A DNA stretch of 17,194 nt. It comes from Gammaproteobacteria bacterium. GTDB lineage: Bacteria; Pseudomonadota; Gammaproteobacteria; Steroidobacterales; Steroidobacteraceae. Both the position numbers and the translations under genes were made by a program. Position 1 is the first letter of the stretch. Each line of letters begins with the position of its first letter. The stretch is from assembly GCA_003162555.1 (NCBI GenBank), contig PMNQ01000048.1, positions 196 through 17,389 of the forward strand, read 5' to 3'. The notes under the pieces were generated by a model. The model saw only the letters and a program-made list of their open reading frames with translations. It made no database searches and had not been told where the DNA came from. Shown here in pieces: positions 8,518 to 16,502 of this stretch.

Positions 8518-9894
8518 ATGCACACTGAATCCACGTCTGCCGGCGAGAGCGGCGAGCTGCGCCGGGTACTGGCCGCGCGCCACGTATCGATGATTTCCTT
8601 CGGAGGCATCATCGGCGCCGGCCTGTTCGTCGGCAGCAGCGTCACGATCGCGGCAGCAGGGCCGGCCATCGTGCTCAGCTACCTGATCGCTGGCGCGGTG
8701 GTGCTGCTGGTGATGCGCATGCTGAGTGAAATGGCGGTCGCCCTGCCACACGTGCGTTCGTTCAGCGACTTCGCGCGCGTGGGCTTGGGTGATTGGGCCG
8801 GATTCGTCACCGGCTGGCTGTACTGGTATTTCTGGGTCATCGTCGTGCCGGTGGAGGCGATTGCCGGTGCGCAGCTGCTGCAGATATGGATCGCACTGCC
8901 TGCATGGCTGCTGGGCGTGATGCTCATGGTCGTGATGACCGGCGTCAACCTGATGTCGACGCGCTCCTACGGTGAATTCGAATTCTGGTTCGCGCTGATC
9001 AAGGTGTCGGCGATCATCGCGTTCATACTGACGGCGATGGCCTGGGCCTTCGGCCTCACTTCGCATGGCGCGCCCACGTGGAGCAACCTGGTCAGTGGCG
9101 GCGGCTTTGCGCCCAAAGGGAGCCTCGCCGTGCTGGCGGCAGTCACCAGCGTGTTCTTCGCGATCGTCGGCGCGGAAATCACCGTGGTCGCTGCCGCGGA
9201 GTCGCGCGAGCCGGTGCGCGCCGTGGCGCGCATGTCCACCACGGTGATATCACGCATCCTGGTGTTCTACGTCGGATCCATCCTGCTGATCGTCACGATC
9301 GTACCCTGGCAGCAGATCGTGCCGGGCAAGTCGCCATTCACGGCGGCCATGACGGCGATGCATTTCCAGTGGGCCAGCGTGGCGATGACCTTCATCATCC
9401 TGACCGCGGTGCTCTCCTGCCTCAATTCGGCCTACTACGTCACCTCGCGCACGCTGTTCGCACTGGCAGCGCGCGGCGATGCTCCAAAGTCGCTCGTGAA
9501 GCTCAATCATCGCGGTGTGCCGGTACGCTCGGTGCTGATGGGGAGCGTTGCGGGCCTGGCTGGAATTGCTGCGGCGACGGCATCACCGCAGGGCGTGTTC
9601 AAGTTCCTGGTCAACGCTTCCGGCGCACTGGTGGTGGTGATCTACCTGCTGGTTGCGTTTGCGCAGGTGAAACTCCGGCGCGCGCGCAGCGAAGCGGAGC
9701 AGCGCGCGTTGCCCGTGCAGATGTGGTTGTACCCCGCGGCGAGCTACATCGCGATCGCCGGCATGTTCAGCGTGCTGATTGCCATGGCGAGCACGCCGTC
9801 CATGCATGCCGATTTTTACGCCAGCGCGGTTTCAGTAGCCGTGGCCGTCATCGCCGCCTGGCTGCACGGACGACGCCGCGCGGCGGCGGCGTAG
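8518..9894 (+). CDS. gabP: Amino acid permease, GabP-like (APC superfamily, AAT family)
   Basis: 458 residues with about 12 hydrophobic spans. It follows E. coli GabP along its length: RHVSMISFGGIIGAGLFVGS (21-40) in the first helix region, MRMLSEMAVA (66-75), GWLYWYFWVIVVPVEAIAGA (99-118), NYGEFEFW-like RSYGEFEFWFAL (149-160), GAEITVVAAAES (218-229), and SCLNSAYYVTSRTLFALAAR (300-319), whose C301 matches the Cys of GabP that shapes GABA transport. It should import GABA or a related amino acid across the inner membrane with protons. A GABA aminotransferase gene lies about 5 kb away on the same strand, supporting GABA as substrate, although proline or aromatic amino acid transport cannot be excluded. 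GGGGA lies about 9 nt before the ATG. Confidence 0.85.
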   Translation: MHTESTSAGESGELRRVLAARHVSMISFGGIIGAGLFVGSSVTIAAAGPAIVLSYLIAGAVVLLVMRMLSEMAVALPHVRSFSDFARVGLGDWAGFVTGWLYWYFWVIVVPVEAIAGAQLLQIWIALPAWLLGVMLMVVMTGVNLMSTRSYGEFEFWFALIKVSAIIAFILTAMAWAFGLTSHGAPTWSNLVSGGGFAPKGSLAVLAAVTSVFFAIVGAEITVVAAAESREPVRAVARMSTTVISRILVFYVGSILLIVTIVPWQQIVPGKSPFTAAMTAMHFQWASVAMTFIILTAVLSCLNSAYYVTSRTLFALAARGDAPKSLVKLNHRGVPVRSVLMGSVAGLAGIAAATASPQGVFKFLVNASGALVVVIYLLVAFAQVKLRRARSEAEQRALPVQMWLYPAASYIAIAGMFSVLIAMASTPSMHADFYASAVSVAVAVIAAWLHGRRRAAAA

Positions 9895-9915
9895 CACCCT
9901 TTAGCGGAACTGGCC

Positions 9916-11493
9916 TCAGCGCAACGGGTGAGTCAGGATCCGCAGCGCCCGTGACGGCGGAACTTTAAGCGGAATCCCGGCCAGCGTTCCCGGCTGCTCC
10001 ACCAGCAGTGATTTCGCAAAGCCCGAGGCAGGCGTCGGGCAGGCGCCCGGCGTGGCGATGTAGTTCAGCGCCGCGGCCAGCCGGCCCTCGGCCGGATCGC
10101 CGAGCTGGTGATTGAAGTCATCGGCCACCGAACAGCCGGGCAGCGCCGCGTTGGTGGGCACCGGCGCGTTCTGAGGCGAGAAGCCGTCGGTGTAGTCGCC
10201 GAAATTCATCGCATTGACGCCGCGGAACTCGATCGAGAAATAAGTCGTGCCGCAATTGTCCTGCGGATAAAAACCATAGGGCTTGCCGCAGGTGGTCGAG
10301 CCGATCTGCACGACCTGTATGCCGACGCCCCTGAGACTGTTGATGATCGATTCGCTCGCGGAACAGGTGTCACCGCTTGTCAGCACGAACACGCGCGTCA
10401 GGTTCAGCGTGGGCAGTGCCTGCCCGGAGGTGGTGGAAAAACCCTGCGTGGTGGACAGGAACAGCGTCGGGGTGATGTTGCCTCCGGCCACCGGATCGAC
10501 AGTCGGGTGTTTGCTGTTGAACTGCGTGAGTTCAAAGGTCATGCCAGCGGTAGGACCAGGGCCGGCGATCATGTAGGCCACTTCGCTGGCGATGTCGAGA
10601 TAGCCGCCGCCGTTGTAGCGGATATCCAGTACCAGATCGGTGACGCCGGCCGCCTGCAAGGTCGTGAACGCCGTGACCAACGCCCCCTCCGAAGTCGCCA
10701 GATGATCATTGAACAGCATGTAGCCCGCGGAGCCAGCGGCAGTCGGGATCGTCGTGACGTTCTGTACCGGGTGCGAGGTGATGCTGGCCGAAACCAGTGT
10801 GATGGTGCGGGTGGTTGCGGAACCGACATCCTGGACCACGAAAGTGTGCGATTCGCCGACCGTGACCGGAAACAAGCCAGCATTGAGGGTGTCGACGCCG
10901 GCCTGCGTGTTGACGTTGACGAGATCGACGCCGTCGACCTGCAGCACCTGGGCGCCGCGCGCCACGTTGTCAGGCGCCATCGTCGCGGGCGACCCTGGCT
11001 CGGTGAAGGCCACCACCGCCTGCCGCGGCGGCATGGTCGAGAGCAGCACCCATTGCGCACCGTACCCTACCTGCACGCCGCTCTGCGACAGCGACTCCCA
11101 GTCGGAAGTCTTGTAGGTGAAGTGAAATTTGTCCTTGGGCGCATTCGTAGCAGTGGTCGCCATGGTCTTGAGCACGTCGAAATAGTCTGCCGTGGTCGTG
11201 AACAGCGAGGGATTCTGGTCCGTGACTTCGTTGAACCACAGGTACAGGTCATTGGTCCAGGAACGCAGCCAGTTGTTCTCGTCGAGCAGCGTGCCGGCCT
11301 TGTCGGGATAGGCCGCGTGGGTGAACGGGTCGGTGCCGGTGCGCGGCACGGCGCACTTGTTGACGAAGTTGGACTCCGCCTGGAACACGCCGGAAGTCCA
11401 GCCCACGGGAGTCAACTGGGTGCCGCCGCTGCCGCTGCCGCCGCCGCAAGCGGTCAGCAGCAGGCCAATTGCCGCAATCGTGACGGTTCGCAT
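9916..11493 (-). CDS. S41 family peptidase, lipoprotein (C-terminal processing peptidase-like)
   Basis: 525 residues. The N-terminus is a lipoprotein signal, MRTVTIAAIGLLLTAC, with lipid-anchored C16 followed by a Gly/Ser-rich linker; position +2 is Gly, so outer-membrane sorting is expected. After an N-terminal helical region comes a PDZ-like part (about 138-235), then the protease core: DLVLDIRYNGGG (286-297), the nucleophile region SGDTCSASE (373-381; S378 most likely), and K404 in TTCGKPYG, 26 residues on, close to the Ser-Lys spacing of Tsp. Substrates of such proteins are extracytoplasmic unfolded or C-terminally tagged proteins. ATG 11493 is preferred because the lipoprotein signal begins there and GGGGG lies about 8 nt upstream. 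Divergent from the ATP-grasp gene and convergent with the permease, it seems to be a single-gene unit. Confidence 0.88.
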   Translation of the reverse strand: MRTVTIAAIGLLLTACGGGSGSGGTQLTPVGWTSGVFQAESNFVNKCAVPRTGTDPFTHAAYPDKAGTLLDENNWLRSWTNDLYLWFNEVTDQNPSLFTTTADYFDVLKTMATTATNAPKDKFHFTYKTSDWESLSQSGVQVGYGAQWVLLSTMPPRQAVVAFTEPGSPATMAPDNVARGAQVLQVDGVDLVNVNTQAGVDTLNAGLFPVTVGESHTFVVQDVGSATTRTITLVSASITSHPVQNVTTIPTAAGSAGYMLFNDHLATSEGALVTAFTTLQAAGVTDLVLDIRYNGGGYLDIASEVAYMIAGPGPTAGMTFELTQFNSKHPTVDPVAGGNITPTLFLSTTQGFSTTSGQALPTLNLTRVFVLTSGDTCSASESIINSLRGVGIQVVQIGSTTCGKPYGFYPQDNCGTTYFSIEFRGVNAMNFGDYTDGFSPQNAPVPTNAALPGCSVADDFNHQLGDPAEGRLAAALNYIATPGACPTPASGFAKSLLVEQPGTLAGIPLKVPPSRALRILTHPLR

Positions 11494-11497
11494 GCGC

Positions 11498-11511
11498 AAA
11501 ACCCCCGTTTT
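11498..11511. other. Small hairpin around the S41 gene ribosome-binding site
   Basis: AAAAC-CCCC-GTTTT is a 5-bp inverted repeat just upstream of the S41 peptidase ATG. On the coding (minus) strand the G-run Shine-Dalgarno sequence falls partly in the loop. The stem is weak and mostly A-T, so a regulatory role is only possible, not shown. Confidence 0.2.
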
Positions 11512-11564
11512 GGTCGTTGCCGGCAGCTTTGCAGCTTTGCCTGCGGGCCGCAACTAACAAGCAT

Positions 11565-11598
11565 GTCACGCGCCCGCCGCACCGGATCAGCGCGTGAC
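11565..11598. promoter_or_regulatory. Perfect 9-bp inverted repeat in divergent S41/ATP-grasp promoter region
   Basis: GTCACGCGC (11565-11573) and GCGCGTGAC (11590-11598) are perfect inverted arms separated by 16 bp, so their centres are 25 bp apart. They lie in the 201-bp region shared by the divergent S41 peptidase and ATP-grasp genes. A second perfect pair, GCCGATCC (11603-11610) with GGATCGGC (11640-11647), is adjacent. They could be operator sites for a dimeric regulator or stems in a leader RNA; neither is proven. Confidence 0.4.
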
Positions 11599-11694
11599 TG
11601 TCGCCGATCCGCGCCGTTATTGTGCGCTCGGCCGCTGCGGGATCGGCACGGAACGATTCGCGCCCGTGGCACGAAAAACGCTAGTGTAGCGGGC

Positions 11695-13110
11695 ATGGCC
11701 ACCATGCCATTCGATGAGATGCACGACGCCGGCGGGGCACCCCGCCCCCATTGCCGCACCTACCTGGAATGGCTGCGCCGACAGCCGGCGGAATTGCTGG
11801 CCGCGAAACGCACCGAGGCCGACGCACTGTTCCACCGCGTCGGCATTACATTCGCGGTGTACGGCGAGGAGGCCGGCGCCGAACGGCTGATCCCGTTCGA
11901 CATCGTGCCGCGCGTGCTGCCGGCCGCCGAGTGGGAGCAGCTCGCAGCGGGGCTCAGGCAGCGCGTGCGCGCGCTCAACGCTTTCATTGCCGACATCTAT
12001 CACGGGCAGGACATCCTGCGCGCCGGCCGCGTGCCGGCCGACTACCTGCTGTGCAACAGTCAATATCGTCCGGAGATGCAGGGCATCGAAGTGCCCGGCG
12101 GCATCTACGCGCATATCGCCGGCATCGATGTGGTGCGCGCCGATGACGGCGCCTTCTACGTGCTCGAAGACAATCTGCGGGTGCCATCGGGCGTGTCGTA
12201 CATGCTCGAGAACCGCAAGATGATGATGCGCCTGTTCCCGGATTTGTTTGCGCAGCATGCGACCGAGAGCGTGGAGCACTATCCGGATGTGCTGCTGGAG
12301 AACCTCAAGAGCGTCGCGCCGCAGGGCGTCACGGATCCGAAGGTCATGCTGCTGACGCCCGGCGCATTCAACAGTGCCTACTTCGAGCACGCGTTCCTGG
12401 CACAGCAGATGGGCATCGAACTGGTGGAAGGCCAGGACCTTTTTATTCGCGATGACTATCTGTTCGCGCGCACCACCAGCGGCCCGCAGCGTGTCGATGT
12501 CGTGTACCGGCGCATCGACGACGATTTCCTCGACCCGCTGGCCTTCCGGTCGGATTCGATGCTCGGTGTGCCGGGCCTGCTGACGGCCTACCGCGCCGGG
12601 CACGTGACCATTGCCAATGCCATCGGCACCGGCATCGCCGACGACAAATCCATCTACCCCTACGTGCCCGAGATGATCCGTTTCTACCTGGGCGAAGCAC
12701 CGCTGCTCGCCAACGTGCAGACGTGGATACTGCGGCGCGAAGAGGATCTCGCCTACGTGCTCGCGCACCTGCCGGAACTGGTGGTCAAGGAAGTGCACGG
12801 CGCCGGCGGCTACGGCATGTTGATCGGGCCGGCCTCGAGCAAGGCGCAGATCGAGGCGTTCCGGCTGAAGATTCTCGCCGCGCCGGAACGCTACATCGCG
12901 CAGCCAACGCTGGCGTTGTCGACTTCGCCAACCTTCACGGAGTCCGGGCTCGCCCCGCGTCACATCGACCTGCGTCCGTTCGTGCTCTCGGGCCGCGAGA
13001 TCACCATCGTGCCCGGCGGACTGACGCGCGTCGCGCTGCGCGAGGGCTCGCTGGTCGTCAATTCTTCGCAGGGCGGCGGCACCAAGGACACCTGGGTGCT
13101 GGGCGCGTGA
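11695..13110 (+). CDS. Circularly permuted ATP-grasp family protein (DUF404/DUF407-type amidoligase)
   Basis: 471 residues, full family length. Family blocks are all present: [13 protein letters not shown] (46-58), [10 protein letters not shown] (66-75), [11 protein letters not shown] (95-105), [20 protein letters not shown] (158-177) carrying acidic nucleotide/metal ligands, [13 protein letters not shown] (363-375) with the Lys and glycine loop expected to hold [12 protein letters not shown] (423-431), and [14 protein letters not shown] (456-469) at the end. Proteins of this family are predicted peptide or amide ligases, normally encoded directly before an alpha-E protein and often near transglutaminase-like genes. 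Here the alpha-E start codon follows 1 nt after the stop, but that partner is cut short. ATGs at 11704 and 11719 are alternative starts; none has a well-placed Shine-Dalgarno sequence. The reaction in vivo is unknown. Confidence 0.9.
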   Translation: MATMPFDEMHDAGGAPRPHCRTYLEWLRRQPAELLAAKRTEADALFHRVGITFAVYGEEAGAERLIPFDIVPRVLPAAEWEQLAAGLRQRVRALNAFIADIYHGQDILRAGRVPADYLLCNSQYRPEMQGIEVPGGIYAHIAGIDVVRADDGAFYVLEDNLRVPSGVSYMLENRKMMMRLFPDLFAQHATESVEHYPDVLLENLKSVAPQGVTDPKVMLLTPGAFNSAYFEHAFLAQQMGIELVEGQDLFIRDDYLFARTTSGPQRVDVVYRRIDDDFLDPLAFRSDSMLGVPGLLTAYRAGHVTIANAIGTGIADDKSIYPYVPEMIRFYLGEAPLLANVQTWILRREEDLAYVLAHLPELVVKEVHGAGGYGMLIGPASSKAQIEAFRLKILAAPERYIAQPTLALSTSPTFTESGLAPRHIDLRPFVLSGREITIVPGGLTRVALREGSLVVNSSQGGGTKDTWVLGA

Positions 13111-13111
13111 C

Positions 13112-13285
13112 ATGCTGAGCCGCACGGCCGATCACCTCTACTGGATGAGCCGCTATGTCGAGCGCGCGGAGAACCTGGCGCGCATGCTCGACGCGCACCA
13201 CCGGCTCTCGCTGCTGCCGCGCGCGCCGGAAGCGCTGGGGCTCTCGATGGAGTACAGCAACCAATCATCCACACGCACCGGGTGA
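13112..13285 (+). pseudogene. Alpha-E domain protein (DUF403), N-terminal fragment
   Basis: The reading frame is only 57 residues, too short for most gene callers. It opens [20 protein letters not shown] and continues [16 protein letters not shown], the standard N-terminus of alpha-E proteins, which are normally about 300 residues. Homology ends at about residue 36 (base ~13219); the remaining 21 codons are antisense to the TesB gene and meaningless as alpha-E sequence. The ATG lies 1 nt after the ATP-grasp stop (TGACATG), the coupling expected of an intact operon, so this is the true start of a gene whose other 270 or so residues are missing. The product, if made, would lack most of the helical domain and is almost certainly non-functional. 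Confidence 0.85.
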
Positions 13286-13986
13286 TGGAACCACATCGCG
13301 TGATCGATGCTGGCAATCATCAGCTTGTCACGCATGGCGCTCTGCTGGTGCCGCACCAGCGCCGTGCCCAGCAGATGAAAATCCGACGCATAGGCCAGCA
13401 GGCACTGGTGCAGGCGCTCATCGTCCGGCAGCTCGTCGACAGTGCGGATCCACAGATACTGTCGGTTGGCTCCCGCCAGCGTCGAGGTTGTCGACAGCGG
13501 CACGGCCCGGAATTCAATCGGCCGCTCATGCACGAACTGGCGCAGACGCGGCGAAAGTCCTTCCAGAAATTCGGACCCGGGCAGGAGCGATTCGGGCAGC
13601 TCCTCCGGCGGCGGCACGTCCGGCATCGGAAACTGGTGCTCGAAGCCCGGCTCCGGTGCCTGGAACGAGGCCGAGCAATTGAAGATCTGCTCGCCATGCT
13701 GGATCGCGGTGACGCGGCGGCTGGTGAAGCTGTGGCCGTCGCGGCTGCGGTCGACGAAGTAAACTATAGGGGCGTCAAAGTCTCCACGTCGCAGAAAGTA
13801 GGCGTGCAACGAGTGCACCACGCGGCCGGCGTCGACCGTGGCGTAGGCGGCTTGCAGCGCCTGGCCCAGCACCTGGCCGCCGTAGACCTGCGGACTGCCA
13901 ATATCGCGGCTCTCGCCGCGGAATATATTGACCTCGAGCCGTTCGAGCTCAAGCAATCGCAGCAATCCGGCGAGCCGTTTGTCCAT
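13153..13986 (-). CDS. tesB: Acyl-CoA thioesterase II (TesB), C-terminally truncated
   Basis: A double hot-dog thioesterase that hydrolyses acyl-CoA to free acid and CoA. It tracks E. coli TesB from [17 protein letters not shown] through [12 protein letters not shown], the [12 protein letters not shown] segment, [23 protein letters not shown] and [10 protein letters not shown] to the conserved SPSASGARG. In the frame counted from TTG 13992, D204 and S228 align with the E. coli catalytic Asp204 and Thr228. Homology stops right after SPSASGARG at base ~13216; the next 20 residues come from antisense alpha-E DNA, and the normal ending that contains catalytic Gln278 is missing. The product is therefore probably inactive or impaired. 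ATG 13986 is chosen; TTG 13992 is possible. It sits 6 bp after the ferredoxin-NADP reductase stop, in the same operon. Confidence 0.88.
   Translation of the reverse strand: MDKRLAGLLRLLELERLEVNIFRGESRDIGSPQVYGGQVLGQALQAAYATVDAGRVVHSLHAYFLRRGDFDAPIVYFVDRSRDGHSFTSRRVTAIQHGEQIFNCSASFQAPEPGFEHQFPMPDVPPPEELPESLLPGSEFLEGLSPRLRQFVHERPIEFRAVPLSTTSTLAGANRQYLWIRTVDELPDDERLHQCLLAYASDFHLLGTALVRHQQSAMRDKLMIASIDHAMWFHHPVRVDDWLLYSIESPSASGARGSSESRWCASSMRARFSARST
13203..13226. other. Gene-fusion (rearrangement or misassembly) junction
   Basis: Alpha-E homology on the plus strand ends at about 13216-13219 and TesB homology on the minus strand begins at about 13216. The shared bases fall in a CG-dinucleotide run (CCGCGCGCGCC, 13218-13228 and flanks). 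Both genes lose an end at the same point, so the two flanks were not originally adjacent. A deletion, an inversion breakpoint or an assembly chimera would all look like this. Confidence 0.75.
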
Positions 13987-13992
13987 TGCCAA

Positions 13993-15027
13993 TTAGCTTG
14001 CGGCAACACCCAGCCGCTTCTGCATGGCTGGGCTGGTGGTGGTGTACTGCAGGAACTGCTTCTTGGCCGGATAGAGGTGATGCTGCACGGCGAACGCGGC
14101 CAGCGCCGCTTCATGGAAGCCTGACAGGATCAGTTTCTTCTTGCCAGGGTACGTGTTGATATCACCGACCGCGAACACGCCCGGAATGTTCGACTGGAAT
14201 TTCTCCGTGTCGACCTTGATGGCGCGCTTGTCGATGTCGAGTCCCCACTCGCCCACTGGCCCGAGCTTTGGCGCCAGTCCGAAGAACACCAGCAGCTGGT
14301 CGGCTTCGAGCCATTGCAGTGAGCCGTCAGCACACTTGATCTCGACCGCGATGAGCTCCGTCTCCGTCGCTCGCAGCGCATGCGCGACGCCCTCGATGAA
14401 ATTCAGCTTGCCGGCCGCTTCGAGCGCGCGCATGCGCGCCACAGTGGCCGGAGCACCACGGAATTCCGCGCGCCGGTGCACCAGCGTCAGCGCCGCGGCT
14501 TTCGGCGCGAGTTCTGTCGCCCAGTCGAGCGCAGAATCGCCGCCGCCGAAGATCACCAGCCGCTGGCCATGGAGCGCCGCGGCATTGCTGACCTTGTAGT
14601 GCAGCTGCCGGCCTTCATGGACTTCGGCGCCCTCGACATGCAGGCGCCGCGGCTGGAATGAACCGACGCCTGCGGCAATCACCACAGCACCCGCGTCGAA
14701 CACGGTGCCGGCGCTGGTGACGACGCGGAATCGCCCGCCCTCCGTGGGCTTGAGTTCAACCGCCTCCTCCCCGAGGTGCAGCTCGGCGCCAAATGGCTTG
14801 ATCTGCTGCATCAGCCGGTCGACCAGTTCCTGCGCGCCGCAGACCGGAATGGCCGGGATGTCGTAGATGGGCTTGTCGGGATACAGCTCGGTGCACTGCC
14901 CGCCCGGAGCGGCCAGCGAATCAAGCACATGCGCCTTGATCCCCAGCAACCCGAGTTCGAATACCTGGAACAGCCCCGCTGGACCGGCGCCGATGATGAC
15001 CGCTTCGGTCGCAATGGGATCGCTCAA
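13993..15027 (-). CDS. Ferredoxin--NADP reductase, thioredoxin-reductase-like (YumC type)
   Basis: 344 residues, a two-dinucleotide-binding flavoprotein. The FAD motif GAGPAG is at 13-18 and GGQCTELYPDKPIYDIPA at 42-59. The NADPH motif GGGDSA is at 161-166, with HRR (184-186) able to hold the 2'-phosphate, and the FAD-closing VFAVGDINTYPG is near the end. The redox CxxC of thioredoxin reductases is absent (only isolated Cys at 45 and 63 in the first part), which separates this group, ferredoxin/flavodoxin-NADP reductases, from TrxB. It probably exchanges electrons between NADPH and a ferredoxin in the cytoplasm. The start is TTG at 15027, since the FAD domain begins there and a GAGG lies about 10 nt upstream. 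It heads an operon with the truncated tesB and is divergent from gabT. Confidence 0.9.
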   Translation of the reverse strand: MSDPIATEAVIIGAGPAGLFQVFELGLLGIKAHVLDSLAAPGGQCTELYPDKPIYDIPAIPVCGAQELVDRLMQQIKPFGAELHLGEEAVELKPTEGGRFRVVTSAGTVFDAGAVVIAAGVGSFQPRRLHVEGAEVHEGRQLHYKVSNAAALHGQRLVIFGGGDSALDWATELAPKAAALTLVHRRAEFRGAPATVARMRALEAAGKLNFIEGVAHALRATETELIAVEIKCADGSLQWLEADQLLVFFGLAPKLGPVGEWGLDIDKRAIKVDTEKFQSNIPGVFAVGDINTYPGKKKLILSGFHEAALAAFAVQHHLYPAKKQFLQYTTTSPAMQKRLGVAAS

Positions 15028-15130
15028 TTTGCTGGCGCCTCAAGGTGTTGCAGGGCGGGCAATTCTAGCCACGCAACCCCTAGTCATCAAACGAAAATAC
15101 AGGGAGAATCGATTCAAACCTTATGCGCCG

Positions 15131-15150
15131 CAGGCCATATCAGGCCGTAA
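15131..15150. repeat. Direct repeat upstream of the GABA aminotransferase gene
   Basis: CAGGCC occurs at 15131 and again at 15141, exactly one helical turn apart, 24-43 bp before the gabT ATG at 15174. Phased direct repeats can be regulator sites, but six bases in GC-rich DNA is weak support. The rest of the 146-bp divergent region shows no clear promoter. Confidence 0.25.
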
Positions 15151-15173
15151 CCAGACCCTTCGAGAGGACGACC

Positions 15174-16475
15174 ATGAGCACCAATGCCGAACTTCACCAG
15201 CGCCGACTGGCCGCCGTGCCGCGCGGTGTCTCCAATTCCCTGACCGTCTACGCCGAGCGCGCCAGCAACGCCGAGCTGTGGGATGTCGAGGGCAAGCGCT
15301 ACATCGATTTTGCCAGCGGCATTGCCGTGCTCAACACCGGTCACCGGCACCCTTCCGTCGTCAAGGCCATCGCCGCGCAGCTCGAAAAACTGATACACAC
15401 CTGTTTCCAGGTCACGCCCTACGCCGATTACATCGAGCTGTGCGAGCAGCTCAACCGGCTTGCGCCAGGGCCCACGCCGAAGAAGTCGATGCTGTTCTCC
15501 ACCGGCGCAGAAGCGATCGAGAACGCGCTCAAGATTGCCCGTTACCACACCAAGCGCTCCGGCGTCATCGCCTTCAGCGGCAGCTTTCACGGCCGCACGT
15601 TGGCGGCGATGACGTTGACCGGCAAGGTGCAGCCGTACAAGGCCGGCTTCGGGCCGATGCTGCCGTCGGTGTTTCATGCGCCCTTTCCGATGGCCTATCA
15701 CGGGGTCAGCACCGCCGACTCGCTCGCGGCCATCGATGCCCTGTTCAAGTCCGACATCGACCCGGCGCAGGTGGCCGCCATCATCATCGAACCGGTGCAG
15801 GGCGAAGGCGGTTTCTACGCTGCGCCGCCCGAGTTCCTGCGTGCGCTGCGCACGCTGTGCGACAAGCACGGCATCATGCTGATCATCGATGAGATCCAGA
15901 CAGGCTTCGGCCGCACCGGCCGCATGTTCGCGGTCGAGTACGCCGGCATCGAACCGGACCTTATGACGGTCGCCAAGAGCATCGCCGGCGGCGTGCCGCT
16001 GTCGGGTTTGATCGGCAAGGCTGAAATCATGGACGCGCCGCCGCCGGGCGGACTCGGTGGCACCTACGCCGGCTCTCCGCTCGGCTGCGCTGCGGCGCTC
16101 GCCGTGCTCGAAGTCATGAAGGGCGAAAAGCTGCTGGAGCGCTCGCTGAAACTGGGCGAGCGGCTGCAGGCGCGGCTGCGCACGCTGCAGAAGCGCTTCC
16201 CGGTGATCGGCGAGATCCGCGGCATCGGCTCGATGGTCGCGATCGAGCTGGTGAAGAACGGCAGGGCAGATCAGCCTGATGCCGATGTCACTCGCGCTCT
16301 GGTGCAGGCAGCTGCCCGGCACGGGCTGCTGATCCTCTCCTGCGGTGTCTACGGCAACGTAATCCGCTTTCTCGCGCCGCTGACTATTCCTGAGGCCCTG
16401 CTCGATGAGGGACTCGACAAGCTCGAGGCAGCGCTGGCGGAAGTGACGGCAGCGGCGAGCCAGGCCGCGGCGTAG
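15174..16475 (+). CDS. gabT: 4-aminobutyrate aminotransferase
   Basis: 433 residues, a class III PLP-dependent aminotransferase. It transfers the amino group of GABA to 2-oxoglutarate, giving succinate semialdehyde and glutamate. The opening ELHQRRLAAVPRGVSN and blocks FASGIAVLNTGHRHP (46-60), STGAEAIENALKIAR (109-123), FHGRTLAAM (138-146), EPVQGEGGF (206-214), IIDEIQTGFGRTG (237-249; D239 binds the PLP ring nitrogen) and VAKSIAGGVPLSG (266-278) match GabT. The Schiff-base lysine is K268, the same number as in E. coli GabT. The ATG at 15174 is chosen because GAGAGG lies 7-8 nt upstream; an in-frame ATG at 15123 would add 17 unrelated residues. No succinate semialdehyde dehydrogenase gene is next to it. 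5-aminovalerate or ornithine-type substrates are possible alternatives. Confidence 0.92.
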   Translation: MSTNAELHQRRLAAVPRGVSNSLTVYAERASNAELWDVEGKRYIDFASGIAVLNTGHRHPSVVKAIAAQLEKLIHTCFQVTPYADYIELCEQLNRLAPGPTPKKSMLFSTGAEAIENALKIARYHTKRSGVIAFSGSFHGRTLAAMTLTGKVQPYKAGFGPMLPSVFHAPFPMAYHGVSTADSLAAIDALFKSDIDPAQVAAIIIEPVQGEGGFYAAPPEFLRALRTLCDKHGIMLIIDEIQTGFGRTGRMFAVEYAGIEPDLMTVAKSIAGGVPLSGLIGKAEIMDAPPPGGLGGTYAGSPLGCAAALAVLEVMKGEKLLERSLKLGERLQARLRTLQKRFPVIGEIRGIGSMVAIELVKNGRADQPDADVTRALVQAAARHGLLILSCGVYGNVIRFLAPLTIPEALLDEGLDKLEAALAEVTAAASQAAA

Positions 16476-16502
16476 GCGCGGCTACGCGCAACCGGGCGTG
16501 AC

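Noticed and set aside
10108..13110. A 1000-residue plus-strand reading frame covering this whole span
   Set aside because: Its first half is antisense to the S41 peptidase lipoprotein and is Arg/His/Gly-rich noise; only the part from 11695 matches the ATP-grasp family. It is a frame left open by high GC.
11617..13125. Long minus-strand frame opposite the ATP-grasp gene
   Set aside because: Composition is that of an antisense shadow (His/Arg/Gln-rich, no motifs), whereas the plus strand carries all ATP-grasp motifs.
13203..13246. GGCTCTCG direct repeat at 13203-13210 and 13239-13246 as the cause of the junction
   Set aside because: The second copy lies inside well-conserved TesB coding sequence, about 23 bp past the homology switch, so it does not flank the breakpoint.
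13282..14124. Plus-strand 280-residue frame opposite TesB
   Set aside because: It is antisense to clear TesB and reductase sequence and has no recognisable domain.
16470..16487. GCGTAG-N6-CTACGC hairpin over the gabT stop codon as a terminator
   Set aside because: The stem is only 6 bp, overlaps the coding end and has no following T-run.
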